This document shows positions 1 through 5,466 of a stretch of DNA of 5,761 nt, one piece after another. This DNA comes from Candidatus Delongbacteria bacterium (GTDB taxonomy: Bacteria > UBA4055): NCBI GenBank assembly GCA_013139625.1, contig WTAK01000416.1, positions 1 to 5,761 on the forward strand, given 5' to 3'. The notes under the pieces were generated by a model. It made no database searches. It was given only the letters and a program-made list of their open reading frames with translations, and had not been told where the DNA came from. Every line of letters starts with the position of its first letter. The stretch's first letter is position 1. The translations under genes were made by a program, and so were the position numbers.

Positions 1-4
1 ATAG

Positions 5-25
5 GGAACGGTTTCAAACCGTTCC
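5..25. repeat. Perfect 21-bp palindrome upstream of the zinc-ribbon gene
   Basis: Two perfect 10-bp arms (GGAACGGTTT and AAACCGTTCC) flank a single C at 15. As RNA it would fold into an 8-bp stem with a 5-base loop. No T-run follows on either strand, so it does not look like a standard intrinsic terminator. It ends 20 nt before the zinc-ribbon start and 9 nt before that gene's Shine-Dalgarno. It could be an operator, a REP-like dispersed palindrome, or the terminator stem of a gene lying to the left. The palindrome is certain; its role is not. Confidence 0.6.
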
Positions 26-34
26 ACAACGAAT

Positions 35-38
35 GGAG
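35..38 (+). promoter_or_regulatory. Shine-Dalgarno that decides the zinc-ribbon start
   Basis: GGAG lies 6 nt before the ATG at 45. The earlier in-frame ATG at 33 has no purine-rich motif upstream (the preceding bases are TTCCACAACGA), and the GGAG overlaps its own first codons. The start at 45 is therefore preferred. Confidence 0.6.
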
Positions 39-44
39 AAAAAA

Positions 45-449
45 ATGAAACCATGTAGAGAATGTGGAAACGAAGTTTCTGAATCAGCACAAATATGCCC
101 TAAATGTGGAGCTCCAAAACCTGCTAACGAAAAATGGAACGGATATGGTTGGGAATACAAAAGCAAAATGACTTTCTTTGGGTTACCATTACTTCACATT
201 TCATTCAAATATACTAAAAATAGAAGACCTGTTGTTGCAAAAGGTATAATAGCCATCGGTCAATTTGGTATGGGGATCGTAAATATATCACAGGTAGGAA
301 TAGGTTTTTTCAGCCTTAGCCAAGTCACTATCGCATATTATGCTTTAGCTCAGGTAGCATTTGCAAATTCTCTTCTTTGTCAGATCGGAGTTTATATCGA
401 ATCCGGTTATGGTCAGGCTGTTTGGAAACTTTCAGAGCTCTTAGGGTAA
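45..449 (+). CDS. Zinc-ribbon protein with a pentad-repeat (beta-helix-like) domain
   Basis: This is a 134-residue protein if started at 45 (138 if started at 33). The N-terminus is a short zinc ribbon with C4-x2-C7 and C18-x2-C21. A linker and a conserved-looking block FFGLPLLHISF (44-54) follow. Residues 68-117 are a strictly periodic segment: ten five-residue units, each with an aliphatic or Phe centre (71, 76, 81 ... 116) flanked by small residues, and a Gln closing every second unit (Q73, Q83, Q93, Q103, Q113). The period resembles pentapeptide-repeat beta-helices, although the Asp/Asn-Leu consensus is missing. From memory, similar zinc-ribbon proteins with Gly/Ala/Ile repeats occur as uncharacterised hypotheticals. 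An alternative reading is a membrane-associated hydrophobic segment. The function is unknown. Its last 9 nt overlap the displaced 3' end of the convergent FGE-like gene. Confidence 0.85.
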   Translation: MKPCRECGNEVSESAQICPKCGAPKPANEKWNGYGWEYKSKMTFFGLPLLHISFKYTKNRRPVVAKGIIAIGQFGMGIVNISQVGIGFFSLSQVTIAYYALAQVAFANSLLCQIGVYIESGYGQAVWKLSELLG

Positions 450-537
450 TACAGTTCTGGCAACACGAAAACCATAAAATTTATTTTGGTAGAATGGATT
501 ATCACCCCTTCGGTTTGCAATACGACAATAAACAGGC
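441..537 (-). pseudogene. Out-of-frame 3' end of the FGE-like gene
   Basis: Read one frame over from the upstream coding sequence, this stretch encodes PVYCRIANRRGDNP, then FYQNKFYGFRVARTVLP and TAA at 441-443. This is the normal FGE/SUMF1 ending (C-R-x-A-N-R, N-P, G-F-R-V). Removing one G from the G4 tract joins it directly to RGGSWGGG and gives a 323-residue protein of ordinary family length. Because the tail has no extra stops or decay, the shift is either very recent or a sequencing or assembly error. Confidence 0.85.
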
Positions 538-1413
538 CCCACCGCCCCAGCTTCCACCACGGATAGCACGGTTTGTATTCATGCTTGGTCCCTTTGGATC
601 AATATCTGGGCTATTTCTATAATAAGCCGGATCATACCAATCCCAACACCACTCCCAAACATTTCCACTCATATCATAAATGCCTATCTCATTTGGTTTC
701 TTCTTTCCAATAGTATGAACGATCACAGCTGAATTTGAACGGTACCAGCCAACATCGTTTAATCTATCACTACCACTATATTTAAAATTAGTAGGAAATC
801 CTAACGACTCACCCCCACTTGCAGCATACTCCCACTCCGCTTCCGTTGGCAATCTATATCCATTAGCACTAAAATCACAAGTCGTTCTATTCCCACTACC
901 GGTGTAACACTTCTCAAGTCCGTTCATTTCACTTAATTTATTACAAAACTCAACCGCATCGTACCAACTTACTTTTTCTACAGGATTATTATCCCCTCTA
1001 CGATTACTTGGATTATTTTTCATAACTGATTTCCATTGAGCTTGTGTTACTTCATATTTGCCTATATAGAATTCACTTATAGTAACGCTATGGATCGGAT
1101 TTTCATCATCCAACCCATTATTACTCAATTCAAAATCATGACTTTTTCTTGCTTTTGAAACTGCACTATCTATTGATTTCTCATCTTTTTTTACATTGCT
1201 CCCCATCTGGAAAGTCCCTTTATTGATGAGTATCATATCAACAGATAATTTTTTGATAGATTTCTTAACTTTATTCGTTTTAACTTTTGGTTTTACTTCA
1301 GGTGCTTTTGTATCAGTTATTATTATTTCAGTTTTTTCTGAATAATAATATACTAACAGAGCAATAGTTATAAGACCTATTACAATTATCGAATTTCTTA
1401 TTTTTGAATCCAT
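502..1413 (-). CDS. Membrane-anchored FGE/SUMF1-like protein, C-terminus frameshifted
   Basis: As read, this encodes 303 residues. An uncleaved anchor (about 8-24) and a Lys-rich linker (about 26-57) put the domain outside the inner membrane. A formylglycine-generating-enzyme-type (SUMF1, C-type-lectin-like) domain starts near 59. Family landmarks are DMILINKGTFQMGS (59-72), FYIGKYEVTQAQW (115-127), NPVEKVSWYDAVEFCNKL (143-160), GYRLPTEAEWEYAASGG (185-201), GIYDMSGNVWEW (244-255) and RAIRGGSW (282-289). The family normally goes on to an NR..NP....GFR(V/L) ending. Here the frame is lost after Gly292 and ends at a chance stop, while the expected ending is intact in the next frame down to 441. 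One extra base in the G4 tract (C run 537-540 on the plus strand) explains this; the repaired protein would have 323 residues. The first active-site Cys of true FGE is Gly here, so sulfatase activation is unlikely and a structural or binding role is more plausible. The ATG at 1413 has a weak GGGA 5 nt upstream. Confidence 0.85.
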   Translation of the reverse strand: MDSKIRNSIIVIGLITIALLVYYYSEKTEIIITDTKAPEVKPKVKTNKVKKSIKKLSVDMILINKGTFQMGSNVKKDEKSIDSAVSKARKSHDFELSNNGLDDENPIHSVTISEFYIGKYEVTQAQWKSVMKNNPSNRRGDNNPVEKVSWYDAVEFCNKLSEMNGLEKCYTGSGNRTTCDFSANGYRLPTEAEWEYAASGGESLGFPTNFKYSGSDRLNDVGWYRSNSAVIVHTIGKKKPNEIGIYDMSGNVWEWCWDWYDPAYYRNSPDIDPKGPSMNTNRAIRGGSWGGGACLLSYCKPKG

Positions 1414-1442
1414 GTTAATCCCAAATTAGTTATTCCCTTTGC

Positions 1443-1495
1443 AAATATTGATTAAATATTTTGCTACTCATAATTATTGCTTAAATAATATGCTA
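1443..1495. repeat. Imperfect 24-bp direct repeat in the intergenic region
   Basis: Two copies, 1443-1466 and 1472-1495, start 29 bp apart and match at 20 of 24 positions. The core reads ATTGATTAAATATTTTGCTA in the first copy and ATTGCTTAAATAATATGCTA in the second. The right copy covers the candidate -10 box of the FGE-like gene and the left copy lies just downstream of its predicted transcription start. It could be a tandem operator. In DNA this AT-rich it could also be a chance or slippage product. Confidence 0.4.
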
Positions 1496-1513
1496 AAATT
1501 TCAATATAGACAA
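1485..1513 (-). promoter_or_regulatory. Candidate sigma-70-type promoter for the FGE-like gene
   Basis: On the minus strand, TTGTCT (1508-1513) is followed after exactly 17 nt by TATTAT (1485-1490). The -35 matches at 4 of 6 positions and the -10 at 5 of 6. Transcription would start near 1478, leaving a leader of about 65 nt. The surrounding 131-bp gap (1414-1544) is very AT-rich, so chance matches are likely, and the host's promoter consensus is not known. No clear terminator for the transporter gene is visible in the same gap. Confidence 0.35.
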
Positions 1514-1544
1514 GAATATTATATTATATTTATTTTATAGTGTT

Positions 1545-2462
1545 TTATCTCACACTCATCAACACAACAGCAGCAATAATCATAAAGATTGCAACGATCT
1601 CTTTTCTTCTCAATTTTTCTTTAAAGAGAACAACTCCACCAATGCTTATCAATAAAATAGATCCTGAACTATAGATCGGAAATGCAACGGTTGCTTTATA
1701 ATACTCAAATGACATGATCAAGAAATACGATGCGAACATATTCGGTATTCCAACTAATATACCAGTAAGAATATCGTTCTTTGTAATCTTGACACCTTTT
1801 CGAAACTGCTTGATCGTAAAAAATAAACTTATCCAGAATGCAGAGAAAAATACTGTGAAAAGATAAAACGACTTATGTTCTTGAATAGCATATTTTTCAA
1901 ATATTTTATTAGAGAACTCCGCAAAACCTGCAATAAAAAATAAAAGAATGATGATATAATTAAAACCTTTCAAGTTTTTGATATCTTTGAAAGAAATATT
2001 TATCAAGATAATTGCTAGAATAGCTACAATTATTCCTAGAGTCTGAATTGTATTAGGTATCTCTTTCCAGAGAAATAAAGATAATAACATCGGGATTAAA
2101 ATCCCTATTTTCGAAACTGCTCCTGTTATCCCTACCCCGTTGATCTTAATACTCTTCTGAATAAATATAAAACCCAGAAAATATAGAATTCCCCCGACCA
2201 AACCGATCAGTATCGCCCATGTAAAACTACCTGATATAGACAATTTGGCAATTGAATCTGAACTGAGTTCTTTTAACATACTTGGGATAGAAAATGAAAG
2301 ACCTTTTGAAGAGCCTAAAGGACTCAAAGCAAGACTGATCGAAAATGCCACGATATAATTCATGGAAGTAACAGCATAACGATTAAAATTCTTCGTTTCA
2401 CTGAATTTTAATATCATTGCTATAGATGCACTACTCAATATTGCGAGAAATAAATATATCAT
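1545..2462 (-). CDS. EamA/DMT-superfamily membrane transporter
   Basis: This 305-residue protein is almost entirely hydrophobic. About ten membrane segments can be drawn, near 2-18, 31-47, 80-101, 110-131, 139-157, 168-184, 198-217, 231-251, 258-280 and 288-303, as in the drug/metabolite transporter superfamily. The ending is typical of EamA domains: a segment closing with VVLFKEKLRRKE (277-288), then a last helix. The second half repeats the fold of the first. The loop between segments 2 and 3 (about 49-78) is long for the family. The substrate cannot be told from sequence; relatives export amino acids, metabolites or drugs. The start at 2462 is chosen because the first helix begins at residue 2. 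It has no Shine-Dalgarno, only AATCAAAAAA before the ATG, and it sits 11 nt beyond the rnfB terminator U-tract. It is probably not a functional part of Rnf. Confidence 0.85.
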   Translation of the reverse strand: MIYLFLAILSSASIAMILKFSETKNFNRYAVTSMNYIVAFSISLALSPLGSSKGLSFSIPSMLKELSSDSIAKLSISGSFTWAILIGLVGGILYFLGFIFIQKSIKINGVGITGAVSKIGILIPMLLSLFLWKEIPNTIQTLGIIVAILAIILINISFKDIKNLKGFNYIIILLFFIAGFAEFSNKIFEKYAIQEHKSFYLFTVFFSAFWISLFFTIKQFRKGVKITKNDILTGILVGIPNMFASYFLIMSFEYYKATVAFPIYSSGSILLISIGGVVLFKEKLRRKEIVAIFMIIAAVVLMSVR

Positions 2463-2473
2463 TTTTTTTGATT

Positions 2474-2502
2474 AAAAAAAAAGGGCGATTTTAATCGCCC
2501 TT
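2474..2502 (-). terminator. Intrinsic terminator of the rnf operon
   Basis: A perfect inverted repeat, AAGGGCGATT (2481-2490), TT, AATCGCCCTT (2493-2502), forms a GC-rich stem. On the minus strand it is followed by nine T residues (A-run at 2474-2482). It begins 5 nt after the rnfB stop codon. On the plus strand it is followed by only a short, mixed T/A stretch, so it works mainly for the rnf direction. Confidence 0.92.
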
Positions 2503-2507
2503 AAAAT

Positions 2508-3452
2508 TTATGCTTCAGCTTCTTTTGCCGCTTTTGCAGCAGCAGCTTTTTCTAACGCAGCTTTCTTAGCTGCAGCAGTCTTCTCAGCTTCTACAGCTTT
2601 AAAATCAGCCTTCTCTTTTGCGATCTCTTCTGTAGTCTTCTCAGCATCACCTTTATCTTCAAAGCAATCTTTAGGGCACTTGAATTTAGCAGCAACAAGA
2701 TTATCTGCAATGTCAAAGTTAATAACAGGAAGATCACCTTCCATCTTAATAGCACCTGAAGGAGTAGTTTTTGGCATTGCACATATCTTACAACCAATAC
2801 ATCCAACTTTACAAGCATCACTTACTTCTTTGCCTTTAGCCTTTGAATTACAAGCTATGTAAACTTTACTATCCTTAGGCATCATCTTCATAACATCTTT
2901 AGGACAAGCTCTTACACAGGCTCCACAACCAACACACTTCTCGTCGATCACAACTGGTAATCCGTTATCATCCATATACATTGCACCGAAAGAACAAGCT
3001 TCAACACATTCTCCGAAACCTAAACATCCGTAATCACAAGCTTTATGTCCACCGGAAATAAAAACTGCACTGCTACAGCTTTCAGGTCCGTAATATTCAA
3101 ATCTATCTTTTGCATTTTCCTTTGTACCATTACAAGCACAATAAGCAACCATTGCTTTCCCTGCTTCAGCATTAGTCCCAAGTATCTCAGCGATCTGATC
3201 GATCACTTCCTGACCACCAGGAGAACAAAGAGTAATATCTGCTCCTTTGCTTACAACAGCATCTGCATAATCAGCACATCCCGCATACGCACATGCACCG
3301 CAATTCGCTTGAGGTAGTATCTCACCGATCTTTTCGACTTTCGGATCAACTTCGACATGAAATACCTTCGAAGCATAAGCCAGAACTGCACCAAGCACAG
3401 CACCTATAAGTCCGACCGATAAAAAAGCAGTTATTATTTGAGTTGTATCCAT
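2508..3452 (-). CDS. rnfB: Rnf complex subunit B, iron-sulfur protein
   Basis: RnfB is the iron-sulfur subunit of the ion-translocating ferredoxin:NAD+ oxidoreductase and passes electrons along its clusters on the cytoplasmic face. The 314 residues comprise one membrane anchor (about 6-28); a 4Fe-4S domain with C51-x2-C54-x4-C59 and C76 in CSPGG; conserved cysteines C107 and C126; a C139/C143/C149/C153 motif; and a canonical CVGCGACVRACP motif (C173, C176, C179, C183). C201 and C214/C218/C221/C224 follow. The C-terminal region departs from long RnfB homologues. The fourth Cys expected after C224 is missing (AMPKTTPSGAI, 225-235). Where a further C-x2-C-x2-C-x3-CP motif normally lies, only C259 and C263 remain. 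Residues 266-314 are a charged Ala/Lys/Glu-rich tail. A good Shine-Dalgarno (TTGGAG, 8-nt spacing) precedes the start, and an intrinsic terminator follows directly. It is the last gene of the operon, as in CDGEAB clusters. Confidence 0.95.
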   Translation of the reverse strand: MDTTQIITAFLSVGLIGAVLGAVLAYASKVFHVEVDPKVEKIGEILPQANCGACAYAGCADYADAVVSKGADITLCSPGGQEVIDQIAEILGTNAEAGKAMVAYCACNGTKENAKDRFEYYGPESCSSAVFISGGHKACDYGCLGFGECVEACSFGAMYMDDNGLPVVIDEKCVGCGACVRACPKDVMKMMPKDSKVYIACNSKAKGKEVSDACKVGCIGCKICAMPKTTPSGAIKMEGDLPVINFDIADNLVAAKFKCPKDCFEDKGDAEKTTEEIAKEKADFKAVEAEKTAAAKKAALEKAAAAKAAKEAEA

Positions 3453-3480
3453 TTATATATCTCCAATAAAATTCTTTTAA

Positions 3481-4086
3481 TTACATTATTGACATTCCAC
3501 TGAACCCTAAGAATGCCACAGCGATCAAACTAGCTGAAATAAATGTTATAGGTGTACCTTTTAAACTTTCAGGAACATCAGCCAACTCAAGTCTTTCTCT
3601 AATACCTGCCATAAGCAGCAATGCGATAGTAAAACCGATACCTGCTGTAAAACCATTCCATACTGACTCAATAAAATTGAAATGTTGACCTATCAGAGCA
3701 ATATCATCAATATTAAGGATCGCAACACCAAGAACTGCACAATTTGTTGTGATCAATGGTAAGAATACACCTAAAGATTGATATAGTGAAGGCATGTTTT
3801 TCTTCATGAACATCTCTATGAACTGTACTAAAGAAGCAATTACCAAAATAAATGCTATCGTTCTTAAATATTCAAGCTCAAATGGCACGAGTACGTAAGT
3901 TTGTATCAAGAATGTAACAGTTGAAGCTAAAGTCATTACGAATATAACAGCCATTCCCATTCCTAAAGCACTATCTAATTTCTTTGATACACCGATGAAA
4001 GGACAGATCCCTAAGAATCTTCCCAATACAAAGTTATTGATAAATATTGAGGATACTGCTATCACTATAAGATGTGAAAAATCCAT
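3481..4086 (-). CDS. rnfA: Rnf complex subunit A, membrane core
   Basis: RnfA (homologous to NqrE) is one of two related six-helix proteins that form the membrane core of Rnf with opposite topologies. The 201-residue product carries family motifs near NNFVLGRFLGICPFIG (17-32), LGMGMAVIF (41-49), MPSLYQSLGVFLPLITTNCAV (98-118) and GIRERLELADVP (164-175). C28 and C116 lie in half-helices. By homology with NqrD/NqrE, they should bind an intramembrane [2Fe-2S] cluster together with C25 and C108 of RnfE. The length is slightly above the usual 190-195 residues. The ATG shares one base with the rnfE stop (TAATG), and a strong GGGAGG lies 6 nt upstream inside rnfE, so translation is probably coupled. 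A 28-nt gap separates it from rnfB. Confidence 0.96.
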   Translation of the reverse strand: MDFSHLIVIAVSSIFINNFVLGRFLGICPFIGVSKKLDSALGMGMAVIFVMTLASTVTFLIQTYVLVPFELEYLRTIAFILVIASLVQFIEMFMKKNMPSLYQSLGVFLPLITTNCAVLGVAILNIDDIALIGQHFNFIESVWNGFTAGIGFTIALLLMAGIRERLELADVPESLKGTPITFISASLIAVAFLGFSGMSIM

Positions 4087-4709
4087 TATTTACCTCCCGT
4101 GTTTTTTGCTTTTCTAATTTTATTCCACTGCATAAATCCAAGGATCAGTCCCATTGTCAAGAATCCTCCCGGAGGAAGTATCATCATGATAGAACCTTTG
4201 AATCCTTCAATTCCCATCAGCTGAAATAACGGATAACCGTATAAAGCTCCGGTCCCTGCAAATTCTCTCACTGCACTGATCAATACTAATGCAATTGTAA
4301 ATCCAATTCCCATACCGAGAGCATCGATCATAGAATTTAATACACTTTTCTTAGATGCAAAAGCCTCTGCTCTACCAAGTATTATACAATTCACCACAAT
4401 AAGCGGTATGAATAGACCTAGTGATTCACTTAAAGAAGGTATGAATGCCTGAAGTGTAAGATCAATTGCAGTAACGAATGTTGCGATTATGATTATAAAA
4501 ATAGGTATTCTAATATTACCGGGAATAAATTTCTTCAACATTGATATTATCGTACTTGAGCCAATTAAAACTGCTGTCGTAGCCATTCCCATTCCAAGAC
4601 CATTCTCTATAGAAGTTGTAACAGCCAGTGCCGGACATAAACCCAACGCAAGTATTAGTACAGGATTTTCTTTAAAGAATCCTTTTGTGAAATTCTGTAA
4701 TTTATTCAT
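4086..4709 (-). CDS. rnfE: Rnf complex subunit E, membrane core
   Basis: RnfE (homologous to NqrD) pairs with RnfA to form the membrane core of Rnf. With the start at 4709 it has 207 residues, the normal length, and begins MNKLQNFTKGFFKENPV as relatives do. About six helices are visible. Conserved parts are LALGLCPALAVTTS (20-33, with C25), SLGLFIPLIVVNCIILGRAEA (96-116, with C108), DALGMGIGFTIALVLIS (129-145) and LPPGGF (178-183). C25 and C108 are the predicted ligands, with RnfA C28 and C116, of the intramembrane [2Fe-2S] site. An in-frame ATG at 4742 would add 11 residues but is rejected because a near-perfect Shine-Dalgarno serves 4709. The first 8 nt overlap the end of rnfG. Confidence 0.96.
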   Translation of the reverse strand: MNKLQNFTKGFFKENPVLILALGLCPALAVTTSIENGLGMGMATTAVLIGSSTIISMLKKFIPGNIRIPIFIIIIATFVTAIDLTLQAFIPSLSESLGLFIPLIVVNCIILGRAEAFASKKSVLNSMIDALGMGIGFTIALVLISAVREFAGTGALYGYPLFQLMGIEGFKGSIMMILPPGGFLTMGLILGFMQWNKIRKAKNTGGK

Positions 4710-5457
4710 CTTTACCTCCTTCAGGAGTATCTTCCGTAACAACAGTGTCTTTCTCAGCTTCTGCTTTGGCTGCTGCTTCAGCTCTTGCTTTCATAATAGC
4801 CTCTCTGTCAACAGCAACAATTTTAGATCGATCAATAACTAATTGTCTAGGCATATTACCCATTTGCTTCTTAACAAGCTCTGCATATTTATTGATACTT
4901 CGACATATCGCTCTTGTTGTGATAGTGGCTCCTGTTATTGATTGAACTTTATCTTTAGAGTTCAGATCATCATTTACAACTACTACTTTTAAAGAGTTCT
5001 TCTCTGTAAACCAACCTTCAAAGAAAGGTTTGTCTTCACCGTACTTTATAGTTTGAGCTTCTGCACCAAGACCGGGTGTTTCAGTATGTTTAAGAACTTT
5101 AATTGCATTTATTTTAAAGTTCATATCTGTACCAACCATCGTCTCAATTAGTCCGGAGAATCCCATTCCTTTTGACAAGAAAACCAATGCCTTGTATTGA
5201 CCTGACTCAGTAGCTTTAACTCTCCAAAATTTTTCTATTGTTCCATCAAGATCAATTTCACCTTCTTCATAGATCAAATTTGATATTTGCTCTTCTGAAA
5301 ATAATCCCTGAAGAACGTATGCTCTTGCTTTCTCTTCATTCGCTGCTTTTAATTTTGCTATTGCCGGCTTTGTTATACTATTGTAATAAGCTAAACTGCC
5401 TGCCGCAATTCCTGCAACAAAAAAGAGAATAGATGATAATTTAATTATGTTTCCCAT
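4702..5457 (-). CDS. rnfG: Rnf complex subunit G, covalent-FMN protein
   Basis: RnfG (homologous to NqrC) carries a covalently attached FMN and relays electrons on the outer face of the membrane. The 251-residue protein has an N-terminal anchor (about 6-25) with no lipobox cysteine, then an FMN-binding domain. Signatures are GFSGLIETMVG (99-109), the conserved HTETPGLGAEA block (124-134) and the flavinylation site SITGATITT (173-181), where T178 is the predicted FMN-phosphate acceptor for an ApbE-type transferase. No apbE gene is in the window. The Asp often found six residues before that Thr is Gln172. After the domain, residues from about 218 form an Ala/Glu/Lys-rich tail ending in EGGKDE, longer than in typical RnfG of roughly 200 residues. 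The start at 5457 has AAGGAG 5 nt upstream. It lies 9 nt after rnfD and overlaps rnfE by 8 nt (ATGAATAA). Confidence 0.95.
   Translation of the reverse strand: MGNIIKLSSILFFVAGIAAGSLAYYNSITKPAIAKLKAANEEKARAYVLQGLFSEEQISNLIYEEGEIDLDGTIEKFWRVKATESGQYKALVFLSKGMGFSGLIETMVGTDMNFKINAIKVLKHTETPGLGAEAQTIKYGEDKPFFEGWFTEKNSLKVVVVNDDLNSKDKVQSITGATITTRAICRSINKYAELVKKQMGNMPRQLVIDRSKIVAVDREAIMKARAEAAAKAEAEKDTVVTEDTPEGGKDE
4715..4721 (-). promoter_or_regulatory. Strong Shine-Dalgarno of rnfE, inside rnfG
   Basis: AAGGAGG (CCTCCTT on the plus strand, 4715-4721) ends 5 nt before the rnfE ATG at 4709. It lies wholly within the last codons of rnfG, where it encodes the Glu-Gly-Gly of the EGGKDE ending. It fixes the rnfE start and shows that the host uses classical Shine-Dalgarno initiation in this operon. 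Confidence 0.85.
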
Positions 5458-5466
5458 TATATCTCC

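Noticed and set aside
5..25. Palindrome as an intrinsic terminator
   Set aside because: No T-tract follows on either strand, unlike the clear terminator at 2474-2502.
33..44. Earlier ATG for the zinc-ribbon gene, adding MEKK
   Set aside because: It has no Shine-Dalgarno, whereas GGAG sits 6 nt before the ATG at 45. It cannot be fully excluded.
377..622. Plus-strand 81-codon open frame opposite the FGE-like gene
   Set aside because: It overlaps two convincing genes, has no ribosome binding site and no recognisable motif; it is a shadow frame.
2591..2862. Possible pair of compensating frameshifts explaining the odd RnfB C-terminus
   Set aside because: Neither the alternative minus-strand frame (leucine-rich and cysteine-poor) nor the plus-strand frame contains the missing CP motifs. 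The annotated frame stays coherent to its stop.
3045..3317. Plus-strand 90-codon frame opposite rnfB, rich in Cys, Ser and Thr
   Set aside because: It is antisense to a clearly conserved rnfB; the composition simply mirrors rnfB codons.
4710..4742. RnfE extended at its N-terminus by MLRKILLKEVK
   Set aside because: The extra residues come from reading the rnfG tail and the Shine-Dalgarno in another frame. The start at 4709 has a near-perfect AAGGAGG and gives the normal family N-terminus.
4489..4842. Plus-strand 117-codon frame opposite rnfE and rnfG
   Set aside because: It is antisense to two conserved genes, with no start signal and no family resemblance.
5394..5442. RnfG as a lipoprotein
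   Set aside because: The N-terminal hydrophobic segment has no cysteine, so there is no lipobox; it is a plain membrane anchor.
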